48,127 nt of DNA from Coprococcus sp. GTDB taxonomy: Bacteria; Bacillota; Clostridia; Lachnospirales; Lachnospiraceae. Under the pieces are notes generated by a model. The model was not told the origin of the DNA and ran no database searches. It saw nothing but the letters and a program-made list of their open reading frames with translations. Location: NCBI GenBank assembly GCA_016297495.1, contig JAEDGN010000012.1, positions 1 through 48,127 of the forward strand, in the 5' to 3' direction. Shown here piece after piece: positions 18,572 to 26,589 of the stretch (positions are counted from its first letter, which is position 1; each line of letters opens with the position of its first letter). The translations under genes were made by a program, and so were the position numbers.

Positions 18572-19603
18572 TTAAGCCTCTTCACTTGCCGGTTCATCCT
18601 TCACTGTAATAGCTGCCGCGATTTTTCCCGGAATATCCTGCTGCTTGAAAGCAATACACTGAAGAATCGACTGTTTAATTTCCTTCGATTTGGAACTGCC
18701 GTGAGTCTTAACCACCAGCCCCTTCAGACCAAGCATCGGTGCACCGCCGTAATCGGATGTATCAAAAGCCTTCAATGTATTCTTCAGCTCATCCTTGATC
18801 AGCAGAGCACCGATCTTTGTCTTAAGGGAAGACATCATGGTCTCTTTAATCTTACCAATGAGCGCATTGGCCACGCCTTCATACATTTTCAAAATCACAT
18901 TGCCCACAAAGGCCTCGCACACAACCACATCCACATCACCATTTGGAATGTCCCTTGCCTCAACATTGCCGACAAAATTAATGTCCTTGCATTCCTTCAG
19001 CAAAGGATAAGCTGCCTTCACCAGAGCATTGCCTTTCTCTTCCTCGGCACCGATATTGACAATGGCGACCTTCGGATTCTTCCGTCCCATGATATTCTCC
19101 ATATAAATGGAACCCATTCTGGCAAACTGTACCAGATTGGACGGCTTGGCATCCACATTGGCACCGCAGTCGATCAGCAGTGAAAAGCCATTAAGAGTCG
19201 GAATCAAAGGTGCAAGTGCCGGCCTCTCAATCCCTTTAATGCGGCCAACGATCAGATGCCCGCCCACAAGAACGGCACCCGTACAGCCCGCCGACACAAA
19301 TGCATCTGCCTTGCCTTCCTTCACCATACGCTGTGCCACAACGATGGAAGAATCCTTCTTCTTCTTGATGGCAATGGCCGGAGGTTCATTATTGCTGATC
19401 ACCTCTGACGCATGGACAATGGTCAGACGTGCTTTATCATATTCATATTTCGACAGGAACGGCTCAATGGCGGCCTGATCCCCCACCAGAAACACTTCGA
19501 TCTCCTGGCTGGCATTCAGCGCCTCTACCGTTCCCTTTATCACTTCACCAGGCGCATTATCGCCACCCATGGCATCAACAGCTACTCGAATAAGTTCGCT
19601 CAT
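18572..19603 (-). CDS. plsX: Phosphate acyltransferase PlsX
   Basis: PlsX converts acyl-ACP to acyl-phosphate, the substrate of PlsY in the first step of phospholipid synthesis. The 343-residue protein begins MSELIRVAVDAMGGDNAP, the family hallmark, and shows the SAGCTGAVLVGG and DCGANVDAKP motifs. The ATG at 19603 follows GGGAG. It heads the rnc-smc-ftsY transcription unit. A weak promoter pair (TTGCAT, 17 bases, TAATAT) lies about 80-110 bases upstream. Confidence 0.97.
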   Translation of the reverse strand: MSELIRVAVDAMGGDNAPGEVIKGTVEALNASQEIEVFLVGDQAAIEPFLSKYEYDKARLTIVHASEVISNNEPPAIAIKKKKDSSIVVAQRMVKEGKADAFVSAGCTGAVLVGGHLIVGRIKGIERPALAPLIPTLNGFSLLIDCGANVDAKPSNLVQFARMGSIYMENIMGRKNPKVAIVNIGAEEEKGNALVKAAYPLLKECKDINFVGNVEARDIPNGDVDVVVCEAFVGNVILKMYEGVANALIGKIKETMMSSLKTKIGALLIKDELKNTLKAFDTSDYGGAPMLGLKGLVVKTHGSSKSKEIKQSILQCIAFKQQDIPGKIAAAITVKDEPASEEA

Positions 19604-19683
19604 ATTGATCTCCCTTCATATATCTCATGTCAAAACAAATGCAACGAAAATAAGCCTCCCTGTAAGCAGACTCTATCTGTATA

Positions 19684-19712
19684 ATATTATCATTCAATGC
19701 CCTTCAATGCAA
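19684..19712 (-). promoter_or_regulatory. Candidate promoter for plsX-rnc-smc-ftsY(-jetABCD)
   Basis: On the minus strand TTGCAT (19712-19707) is followed after 17 bases by TAATAT (19689-19684). The match to the consensus is partial. It is the only reasonable candidate I see between plsX and the divergent rpn-like gene. Confidence 0.4.
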
Positions 19713-19817
19713 ATACTTTTTCTTTCCCGACGGCCTTCGACAGACTTTGCAAAAAAGATGTGCTACCCTTTTTGTTGTACCAAAAATAAAAATATGCTAC
19801 ACTTAAGGAGACAAGAT

Positions 19818-20630
19818 ATGAAAAATAAAAGGAGTCTGGAGCCCTATTATGACTCCCGTTCTGTGCGGCTGGATCTGCTGGCATTTGATGAAAATAATGT
19901 AGTCTATGACGCAGAGGCTCAGCAGAAAAACATTGGCAACCGGTCCATGAGACGACGAAGCCGTGTTTATCAGTCCTATATTGATGTCAATCTGTTAACA
20001 CCAGGTGAGACTGATTTTGGTCAGATCAATGATATTTATATCATATTTATCGCTCCGTTTGACCTGTTTGGACTGAACAAGTATATGTATACGTTCCGTA
20101 TGCGCTGTGACGAAAGCACTGACACCACACTGGATGACGGTGCTGTCAGAATCTATCTGAACACTCGTGGTACAAATGATGATGAAGTTCCCGAAGGGCT
20201 TGTTGAATTCCTGCACTATATGGAAAAAACCTGTGAGGACCACCACACCATCAAAGATCCCCTGGTACAGCGACTCGCAGAACGTGTTCAGCAACTGAAA
20301 AACAGTCAGGAAATGAGTGTGAAATATATGTTATTTGAAGCTGAATATTATATGGAAGCACGTATGGAAGCACGCGAAGAAGGTCTTGAAGAAGGCCGTG
20401 CAGAAGGCCTCGCAGAAGGCCTCGCAGAAGGTCGCGCAGAAGGTAAATATATACAGTTAATTGAAATGGTCTGCCGTAAGCTGAAAAAAGGAAAGGATGC
20501 GGCTGCCATTGCTGCTGAACTTGATGAAAATCCAGAGCTGATTACCGGAATCTTCCAGGCTGCCGCCCAAACCGCTCCTGATTATGATTATGAACAGATT
20601 TTGGAATCCCTGGATCTGAATTTAGAATGA
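19818..20630 (+). CDS. Rpn/PD-(D/E)XK family transposase-like nuclease, N-terminally short
   Basis: A 270-residue protein of the Rpn-like group (recombination-promoting nuclease / putative transposase). The PD-(D/E)XK core reads SVRLDLLAFDENN then VVYDAEAQ (D...ExQ) at about residues 13-37, followed by RRSRVYQSYID and the IIFIAPFDLFG strand that follow in this family. The usual 50 or so residues before the core are missing. The C terminus has an EG-rich tandem (EEGLEEGRAEGLAEGLAEGR) typical of the family. The ATG at 19818 follows AAGGAG; the longer frame upstream runs through the plsX start and is rejected. It is the only plus-strand gene in the first 26 kb and has no partner gene. Function in this host is unknown. 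Confidence 0.8.
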   Translation: MKNKRSLEPYYDSRSVRLDLLAFDENNVVYDAEAQQKNIGNRSMRRRSRVYQSYIDVNLLTPGETDFGQINDIYIIFIAPFDLFGLNKYMYTFRMRCDESTDTTLDDGAVRIYLNTRGTNDDEVPEGLVEFLHYMEKTCEDHHTIKDPLVQRLAERVQQLKNSQEMSVKYMLFEAEYYMEARMEAREEGLEEGRAEGLAEGLAEGRAEGKYIQLIEMVCRKLKKGKDAAAIAAELDENPELITGIFQAAAQTAPDYDYEQILESLDLNLE

Positions 20631-20649
20631 GTCAATTAGAATCTATCAA

Positions 20650-20681
20650 GGGCAGCCAATGCTTTTTAACATCGGCTGCCC
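20650..20681. terminator. Hairpin between convergent rpn-like and DUF1002 genes, possible bidirectional terminator
   Basis: GGGCAGCC (20650-20657) pairs with GGCTGCCC (20674-20681); inner ATG/CAT extends the stem after one mismatch. It lies between two convergent genes, but no strong U tract follows on either strand. Termination is therefore inferred from position. Confidence 0.5.
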
Positions 20682-20709
20682 CTGGTCATATAGTTCTCTA
20701 TTCAGTTCT

Positions 20710-21612
20710 TTACTCAAATAAGCTCTTGAAGAAATCAATGATCTTCTGGAAGAATCCCTTTGCTTCTTCCGCATCAATATGTATATTGCTGATATCAAGG
20801 CCCATATCGCTTAACTTGTCGTATACTGCCTGAGCCTGGCTCTTTAATGTGTTCAAATCCAGATCAATACTGCCAAGTTTCTCCAGCAATGCCTTCAGCT
20901 GAGCAATCTGTTCTTCTGTCAATGTAATCTGGAACTTGTCTGCCGCATCATTGATGGTCTGATCCAGATCTTCAGCATTGCCGCTGGCAACCTGTTCCTT
21001 CAGATAAGCCACCAAACCTTCCACATTCTCATCATCGGCATCTATACTATCTTCCAGTTCGCCTGTTGTGACCATCTCATCGATGGCAGCATCCAGAACT
21101 TCCTCATCCACATCCCCACCTGTCATCTCTGAGTAAGCTTTAAGGGCTCCCACCAGAGCAGCTGTACCTGATACATTGAACGGTCCCGCAACGACCACAT
21201 TCACATCATCCACACCGGCTGTTGCCAGTGCATTCTCGTACATACCCGTTGTACAGTAGATGACATTCTTTGTTGTCACATTGATGCCGCTGCCTTTTTT
21301 TGCATCGGTAATCAATACTGAGGACCAGGCTTCATCGCCAATCTGATTATAGGAAATATAGCTGTCCAGATACTCATGTTCTTCCGCGTTGGTCACATAG
21401 ATCACATGATAGTCATCCAGTTCTTCCTCTGATACTCCCAGAAGCTCCAGCACCTTCGCCCGCTCCTCATCATTCAGATCGGCACCAAGAGACAGATAAC
21501 CCTTGTAAGCCGTATCCGCATAGGCGGTCATTGGCTTCACAGCAAGCAGAGCAGAAACCAGCATAATTACTGCCAGGAACATACTTAAAATCTTTTTACG
21601 CTTTTTATTCAT
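20710..21612 (-). CDS. Secreted DUF1002 protein
   Basis: A 300-residue exported protein. Residues 1-33 form a signal peptide: a basic start (MNKKRKK), a hydrophobic core and a likely signal peptidase I site near AYA-DT. The mature part carries the DUF1002 features SLGADLNDEERAKVLELLG and GMYENALATAGVDDVNVVVAGP, then an acidic helical C-terminal region. DUF1002 proteins are common in Clostridia and their function is unknown. The ATG at 21612 is preferred; a GTG one codon upstream fits the GGAG site equally well. It has a near-perfect promoter of its own and no operon partner. Confidence 0.88.
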   Translation of the reverse strand: MNKKRKKILSMFLAVIMLVSALLAVKPMTAYADTAYKGYLSLGADLNDEERAKVLELLGVSEEELDDYHVIYVTNAEEHEYLDSYISYNQIGDEAWSSVLITDAKKGSGINVTTKNVIYCTTGMYENALATAGVDDVNVVVAGPFNVSGTAALVGALKAYSEMTGGDVDEEVLDAAIDEMVTTGELEDSIDADDENVEGLVAYLKEQVASGNAEDLDQTINDAADKFQITLTEEQIAQLKALLEKLGSIDLDLNTLKSQAQAVYDKLSDMGLDISNIHIDAEEAKGFFQKIIDFFKSLFE

Positions 21613-21678
21613 CACTTATCACTCCATTTCTTAATCCAAGTCTGTAAATCATCTAAAGAAATCCCTGTCTTTCCTGAC

Positions 21679-21707
21679 ATTATAGCGGTCTTTACAAACG
21701 TTGTCAA
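21679..21707 (-). promoter_or_regulatory. Consensus promoter for the DUF1002 gene
   Basis: On the minus strand TTGACA (21707-21702) and TATAAT (21684-21679) are exactly 17 bases apart, a perfect vegetative sigma promoter. It lies between the rpmF terminator and the DUF1002 start. Confidence 0.85.
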
Positions 21708-21736
21708 CTAAAGGACCTGTTGTTTCCGGCAACACT

Positions 21737-21766
21737 AAAAAAGAGACTCCAAAGAGCCTCCTTTTT
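21737..21766 (-). terminator. rpmF terminator
   Basis: GAGACTC (21743-21749) pairs with GAGCCTC (21754-21760) with one G.U pair. On the minus strand it is followed by six U. A T run on the other side makes it look bidirectional. It ends the yceD-rpmF transcript. Confidence 0.75.
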
Positions 21767-21782
21767 TATTTCTTTTCAGGTA

Positions 21783-21962
21783 TTACTGAACCTTAACAAC
21801 CTCTTTTTTATTGTAAGCACCGCAAGCCTTGCATACTCTGTGAGGCATTACTAAAGCACCACATTTGCTGCACTTTGATAATGATGGAACAGACATCTTC
21901 CAGTTAGCTCTGCGGCTGTCTCTTCTTGCTTTTGATGATTTATTCTTTGGACAAATAGACAT
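21783..21962 (-). CDS. rpmF: 50S ribosomal protein L32
   Basis: L32 of the large ribosomal subunit, 59 residues, beginning MSICPKNKSSKARRDSRRAN. It carries a zinc-ribbon of two cysteine pairs, CSKC and CKAC, in addition to the early Cys4, so it is the zinc-containing form of L32. It starts 3 bases after yceD ends, the usual yceD-rpmF pair. In many Firmicutes plsX follows; here the DUF1002 and rpn-like genes lie between. Confidence 0.97.
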   Translation of the reverse strand: MSICPKNKSSKARRDSRRANWKMSVPSLSKCSKCGALVMPHRVCKACGAYNKKEVVKVQ

Positions 21963-21965
21963 GGT

Positions 21966-22493
21966 TTACACCTCCTTAAAATTATTAAAAATATCCCGGA
22001 TAGCCGACATTCTCGGATCCAGCGATGCACGGTCGCATCCGCATTCACCTTCATTTAAGTTCTTCCCGCACTTGAAGCACAGGCCCTTACAGTCATCGCT
22101 GCAAAGTGTCTTCATGGGAAAACGAATTAAAATCTCGTTGTAAACGAATCTGTCTACATCCAGAGAGCTTTCTTCCATAAAACTGGTTTCATCCAGGTCA
22201 TCCAACTGCTCCGCCTGCACCTTCCTGAAATCAATCTTCTGATTGAAATCAAAATCAAGTCTTGTCGGAACAGATGCCAGACATCTGCTGCATGGTATAT
22301 CAATGGTAACATCCACATGTCCTGAAAAGCATACAACACTGTTGCCCTCATTCTGGACAGTCAGCATCACCGGCTCCTTCCGGATAAAATCATAGCAGTC
22401 ACCCTCCAGACAGAACGATGGCATCTCAATCTCCGGTCTGAATTCCTGCACTTTATGATCAGTTGATATTATTTCAGATATATTGATTTGCAT
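21966..22493 (-). CDS. YceD/DUF177 family protein (YlbN)
   Basis: A 175-residue member of the DUF177/YceD family, found upstream of rpmF across bacteria and linked to 23S rRNA or ribosome maturation. It has a CXRCL motif (CSRCLASV) near residue 67 and a C-terminal cluster of cysteines, CSDDCKGLCFKCG and ECGCD, that could bind zinc. The C-terminal ending DPRMSAIRDIFNNFKEV is typical. The ATG at 22493 follows TAGGAGATATCT. A perfect promoter lies just upstream. Confidence 0.93.
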   Translation of the reverse strand: MQINISEIISTDHKVQEFRPEIEMPSFCLEGDCYDFIRKEPVMLTVQNEGNSVVCFSGHVDVTIDIPCSRCLASVPTRLDFDFNQKIDFRKVQAEQLDDLDETSFMEESSLDVDRFVYNEILIRFPMKTLCSDDCKGLCFKCGKNLNEGECGCDRASLDPRMSAIRDIFNNFKEV

Positions 22494-22522
22494 AGATATC
22501 TCCTAAGTTTCATACCTTTGTA

Positions 22523-22551
22523 ATTATACATACATAAATACCATTTGTCAA
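22523..22551 (-). promoter_or_regulatory. Consensus promoter for yceD-rpmF
   Basis: On the minus strand TTGACA (22551-22546) and TATAAT (22528-22523) are 17 bases apart. This is a perfect match, fitting a highly expressed ribosomal gene. Confidence 0.9.
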
Positions 22552-22585
22552 CAGCAAATTTCAAAATCTGTCAAGTAGTTATACT

Positions 22586-24412
22586 TTACACACCCAATAC
22601 TTTTTTTGATGCTTCTTCGGCAAACTGCTGACGTACCAGCTGATAATAATAGCCCTTCTTTTCCAGCAGCTCCCTGTGTTTCCCCTGTTCAATAATCTTT
22701 CCGTCCCGCACCACAAGAATCAGATCTGCATTCCTGATTGTTGAGAGACGATGGGCAATAATGAAAGAGGTTCTTCCCTTCAGAAGCTTTTCCGTGGCTT
22801 TCTGGATCATCTGCTCTGTCTGCGTATCGATTGAGGAGGTTGCTTCATCCAGAACGAATATCCGCGGATCTGCCAGTACCGCCCTGGCAAAGGACAGAAG
22901 CTGTTTTTCTCCGGTGGACAGACGGTCACCGCCTTCTCCCACATCACTCTGATAACCTTTTTCCAGTTTTGCAGCCACCTGGTCGGCGGATACTGCCTGT
23001 GCCGCAGCCATGACTTCCTCATCTGTGGCTTCCAGTTTTCCATAGCGTATATTCTCCATCACACTTCCGGAAAACAGATGCGGATTCTGAAGTACATAAC
23101 CGATATGACTGTGAAGCCAGAGCTGGCTTCTCTCCCGGTAATCCCTGCCATCAATGAGAATTCTTCCCGATGTCGGCTCGAAAAACCGACAGGCAAGATT
23201 CACCAGCGTACTTTTTCCTGCCCCTGTCTCTCCCACAATAGCAACATTGGTTCCCGCAGGAATCTTCAGATTAAAATGACTCAGCACTTCCTCTTTGCCG
23301 TCCGGATAGTGAAAAGACACGTCTTCAAACTCGATATCCCCTTTGATTTGCTCCCAGTTTTCCTTTTTAGGATGTAAAAAGTCACCGTATTGATCCACCA
23401 CTTCCGGAGAATCCACTACCAGGGATTCCTGCTCAAGAAGTGAAGTCACACGCTCAATACTGGCCTGTGTGGAAATAAAATCCGCCAGATTTCTTGCCAG
23501 CTGCTGAATCGGTTCAAAAATCTCCACTGCATAGGTCGTAAAGGCTGCCAGAGTGCCGAATTCAAGCATATGATCAAATACCATCATGCCCCCCTGAGCC
23601 AGCACCAGGGCAGTGGCCAGGTAACCAAAAAACAAAACCAGCGGAATATAAATTGCACTCAGCCTTGCAGACTGCACGGAAGCCACTCTCATCTCCTGGG
23701 TAATATCCGAAAATTCTCTGTAGTTTTTATCTTCGATCACCAGCGATTTTGAAGTTTTCGCACCTGTGATGCCCTCATTGTAAGCATTGGTTATTTTAGA
23801 ATTGACCTTTCTTACTTTTCGGTTCCACTTAAGAATCCGGTTCTGGAAATACCATGTCAGGACAGCAATGGCCGGTACAATGAGCATGATCACCAAAGCC
23901 AGTTTCCAGTTCAGTACAAGCATGATCACAAAAACCCCCAGCACATAGGTCAGCGCCCAGAGGAGATCAACAAAATTCCATGCGACCATACCTGAAATTT
24001 TACTGGTATCATTCATAACTCTGGATAAAATATAACCTACAGGTGTCACATTATAATAGGAAAAGGATAATGTCTGAAGATGTACAAACAATGCCCGCTT
24101 CATATCTCTTCCTATCCCCATCTCAATCCGCATGCATCCCCTGGTAAAACAAATAACCGTCCATGCCTGAAAGGCAAAAAACAGTACAGTTATCAGCGTA
24201 AAGATTCCTATTCCCTGAATTGTCTGATCTTCCACAAAATGATTGATGGCATACCGCTGGAACAGCGGAAAGCTCATATCCACCAGTGCACAGAAAAAGT
24301 TCATAATAACGACCATCACCAGAACACTTTTATAAGGTTTTAGAAATGGAAACATTTTCTTCCAGATAGAAAAGTCTATGGCTTTTGTAAATTCCTGTTC
24401 TTCTAATCGCAT
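22586..24412 (-). CDS. ABC exporter half-transporter, catalytic partner (BmrD/LmrD-like)
   Basis: A 608-residue ABC half-transporter with six membrane segments in residues 20-325 and a C-terminal nucleotide-binding domain. Walker A is GETGAGKS near residue 390, the signature is the altered LSTGEKQ, Walker B is RIFVLDEATSSID with the catalytic Glu intact, and the switch His is in IAHRLST. Its start overlaps the end of the previous half-transporter by 10 bases, so the two are translationally coupled. Together they form a heterodimeric multidrug-type exporter in which this subunit supplies the working ATPase residue. The substrate cannot be read from sequence. Confidence 0.93.
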   Translation of the reverse strand: MRLEEQEFTKAIDFSIWKKMFPFLKPYKSVLVMVVIMNFFCALVDMSFPLFQRYAINHFVEDQTIQGIGIFTLITVLFFAFQAWTVICFTRGCMRIEMGIGRDMKRALFVHLQTLSFSYYNVTPVGYILSRVMNDTSKISGMVAWNFVDLLWALTYVLGVFVIMLVLNWKLALVIMLIVPAIAVLTWYFQNRILKWNRKVRKVNSKITNAYNEGITGAKTSKSLVIEDKNYREFSDITQEMRVASVQSARLSAIYIPLVLFFGYLATALVLAQGGMMVFDHMLEFGTLAAFTTYAVEIFEPIQQLARNLADFISTQASIERVTSLLEQESLVVDSPEVVDQYGDFLHPKKENWEQIKGDIEFEDVSFHYPDGKEEVLSHFNLKIPAGTNVAIVGETGAGKSTLVNLACRFFEPTSGRILIDGRDYRERSQLWLHSHIGYVLQNPHLFSGSVMENIRYGKLEATDEEVMAAAQAVSADQVAAKLEKGYQSDVGEGGDRLSTGEKQLLSFARAVLADPRIFVLDEATSSIDTQTEQMIQKATEKLLKGRTSFIIAHRLSTIRNADLILVVRDGKIIEQGKHRELLEKKGYYYQLVRQQFAEEASKKVLGV

Positions 24413-26181
24413 AAGCTCCCTCCTTCCATCAGACGTATATCGCTGTTCATCTGTATCTCGTAAATATCCCTGTACGGCCCATTCTGAGCAATCAGCTCCT
24501 CGTGAGTCCCCATCTGACGTATCTCACCTTTATCCATGACCATTATACAATCCGCCTGCATCAGTGATGTAATTCTGTGAGAGATCAGGATAACCGTGGT
24601 CTTCTCCATTTCAGACTTTAAAGCCTGACGGATCTTATTATCTGTCTCCGTATCCACCGCAGAAAGAGAGTCATCGAACACAAGAATCGGTGCATTTTTC
24701 ATCAGCATTCTTGCAATGGCCACACGCTGCTTCTGACCGCCTGACAGAGTGACACCCCTTTCACCAACAATGGTGTCATATCCATCCGTAAAGTGTTCGA
24801 TTGCATCATCAACACAGGCAATATGGGCAGACCGCCGGATATCCTCTTCCTCCGGATTCTCACGGGTAATACCGATATTCTCACGGATCGATCTTGAAAA
24901 GAGGAATGGCTCCTGAAGCACCATACCAATATTTTTTCTCAGGTGATCCCGACTGATATCACGGATGTCCACACCTCCGATAGTAATCCTGCCGCCTTCC
25001 TCCGGCAGTTCATAAAGCCTGTTCAGCAGATGAACAAGGGTCGATTTACCGCTGCCCGTGCTGCCAAGGATGGCGAAGGTACTGCCCGCAGGAATAGTGA
25101 AATCCATATTTTTCAGAACAGGCTGTCCGTTCCCGTAGACAAAGTTCACATTTTCAAAGCAAATATCTCCGGTCAAAGACGGAAGCTGGACATTCGCCCT
25201 GTCTGTCTCTTCCTCTGCCTCCAGTATATAGGCGACTCGATCCAGGGATACCCCCGCCTTGCTCATATCCGAGAGGATCCTGCCCAGACTTCGTATCGGC
25301 CATGCCAATGCTGAATTGTAAGAGACAAAAACCATGAAATCACCAAGACTGATTTCGCCCCTCACCGTAAAAACGGTTCCCATCACAATGACAACAATCA
25401 TCTGGAGCCCGGTAATAAATCCTCCGACAGCCCAATAGATACTCATCAGCTGTCCCAGTCGAATCCACATATTGGCAAAACCGTTATTTTTCTCATCAAA
25501 ACGGTCAATTTCATGTTTCTCCCGTCCGAAAGCCCTGACAACTCTCACCCCTGACAGATTCTCCTGAACAACACCGGACAATTCACCTTCTGCCTCGTCG
25601 GCTTTCAAAAATCTCCTGGCAATCCTGGAGTAAAAGAAACCGGAATATGTCATAATGATCGGAATAAACAACATGACCACAAAGGATATTTCCACATTCA
25701 TGGAAAACATAATCGCCATATACATGGCTATAAGGAAAACCGTACGAAATACTTCCGGCATCTGACTGCATACAAAGTTACGGATAACCTCCACATCTGA
25801 CGTACACCTCTGTATGATTTCTCCTGTCTGATGGCGCACATGCCACGCAAAGGGCAGATGCTCAATATGATGGTACAGCGTGTCCCGGATAGATTTCAAA
25901 AAGTTCTCGGAGCCTTTTGCCAGACACATCTTACTCAGATAATTAAAGACACCGGATACAAGAGCCGTAACCGTCACAGCACCCGCTGCAGCCAGCAGAG
26001 CCGGCTTTCCCAGTTCCATTCCCATGGGAAGAATATGATCCACTGCATATTTGACGATTTGTGGTATCAACGCACTGCAGCCCGATACCAACATGGAAAA
26101 AATTAACATTAACACAAAAAAATGAATGTTTCCCGCTAAAAACCGGAAAATCAGCCTGATCTTCTCTTTTTGATTCTTCAC
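24403..26181 (-). CDS. ABC exporter half-transporter, degenerate-site partner (BmrC/LmrC-like)
   Basis: A 592-residue ABC half-transporter with six membrane segments in residues 15-310. Its nucleotide-binding domain shows Walker A GSTGSGKS, signature LSGGQKQR and Walker B ILVFDDSLSAVD, where Asp replaces the catalytic Glu. The switch His is in ISHRITS. The Glu-to-Asp change in the first subunit and the altered signature in the second are the asymmetric pattern of heterodimeric exporters such as BmrCD and LmrCD. The start is GTG at 26181 behind AAGGGGG. Upstream lie a leader ORF and an intrinsic terminator that probably control the operon. Confidence 0.93.
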   Translation of the reverse strand: MKNQKEKIRLIFRFLAGNIHFFVLMLIFSMLVSGCSALIPQIVKYAVDHILPMGMELGKPALLAAAGAVTVTALVSGVFNYLSKMCLAKGSENFLKSIRDTLYHHIEHLPFAWHVRHQTGEIIQRCTSDVEVIRNFVCSQMPEVFRTVFLIAMYMAIMFSMNVEISFVVMLFIPIIMTYSGFFYSRIARRFLKADEAEGELSGVVQENLSGVRVVRAFGREKHEIDRFDEKNNGFANMWIRLGQLMSIYWAVGGFITGLQMIVVIVMGTVFTVRGEISLGDFMVFVSYNSALAWPIRSLGRILSDMSKAGVSLDRVAYILEAEEETDRANVQLPSLTGDICFENVNFVYGNGQPVLKNMDFTIPAGSTFAILGSTGSGKSTLVHLLNRLYELPEEGGRITIGGVDIRDISRDHLRKNIGMVLQEPFLFSRSIRENIGITRENPEEEDIRRSAHIACVDDAIEHFTDGYDTIVGERGVTLSGGQKQRVAIARMLMKNAPILVFDDSLSAVDTETDNKIRQALKSEMEKTTVILISHRITSLMQADCIMVMDKGEIRQMGTHEELIAQNGPYRDIYEIQMNSDIRLMEGGSLCD

Positions 26182-26207
26182 TGCACAACAACCCCCTTAC
26201 TTTGAAA

Positions 26208-26240
26208 CAAAAAAGGACACCCCGGATTCTGGGATGTCCT
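26208..26240 (-). terminator. Attenuator (intrinsic terminator) in the ABC exporter leader
   Basis: AGGACACCCC (26214-26223) pairs with GGGATGTCCT (26231-26240) over 10 bp with one G.U and a 7-base loop. On the minus strand it is followed by a run of U. It lies between the leader ORF and the exporter start, where a terminator makes sense only as a conditional one. Confidence 0.85.
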
Positions 26241-26299
26241 GTATTGCAGTATCGATTCAAATCAGATTCAACTATGCCGCAATCTGCTGCCGCATCATA

Positions 26300-26419
26300 T
26301 CAATGCCCGAAAAACACCGTAAAAACAGGCAGCCGGAAACACCATGAACTCAGGTTCTTCTCTCTGTTCATACACTCAAATAAATTGTCCGCACTGATGT
26401 ATGTGATCTTATTTGTCAT
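26300..26419 (-). CDS. 39-residue leader peptide of the ABC exporter operon
   Basis: A short ORF, MTNKITYISADNL to VFTVFFGH, with a very strong ribosome binding site (AAAGGAGG, about 6 bases before the ATG at 26419). It lies between a good promoter and the attenuator hairpin and ends 60 bases before the hairpin. It is not a membrane protein; its C-terminal part is rich in F, V, C and W. The layout matches leader peptides such as BmrB, whose translation controls the bmrCD exporter in Bacillus subtilis by ribosome-mediated attenuation. No sequence relation to BmrB is claimed. Confidence 0.75.
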   Translation of the reverse strand: MTNKITYISADNLFECMNREKNLSSWCFRLPVFTVFFGH

Positions 26420-26464
26420 GTTGCTGCCTCCTTTCTTAATTATTGTTATTATCAGACGTTCTTT

Positions 26465-26493
26465 AGTATATATGACTGCACACCATATGTCAA
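26465..26493 (-). promoter_or_regulatory. Promoter for leader peptide-ABC exporter operon
   Basis: On the minus strand TTGACA (26493-26488) and TATACT (26470-26465) are 17 bases apart. The start of transcription would be about 40 bases before the leader ORF. Confidence 0.82.
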
Positions 26494-26526
26494 TACTTTC
26501 CTGGCCTTCATATCCGAATTTATCCG

Positions 26527-26554
26527 TTGAATTATTAGCGGCTAAGTGTATAAT
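26527..26554 (+). promoter_or_regulatory. Promoter for tmcAL-ylbJ
   Basis: TTGAAT (26527-26532), a 16-base spacer and TATAAT (26549-26554), about 35 bases before the tmcAL start. It is divergent from the ABC exporter promoter. Confidence 0.75.
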
Positions 26555-26589
26555 AAATACATATGAATCCATCAGATGGAGGTATCCCC

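Noticed and set aside
19775..19803. TTGTAC/TACACT pair before the rpn-like gene as a promoter
   Set aside because: Transcription would begin at or after the ribosome binding site at 19805-19810, leaving no usable leader.
19569..19817. Upstream extension of the rpn-like frame
   Set aside because: It runs through the start of plsX on the opposite strand and has no family similarity; AAGGAG places the start at 19818.
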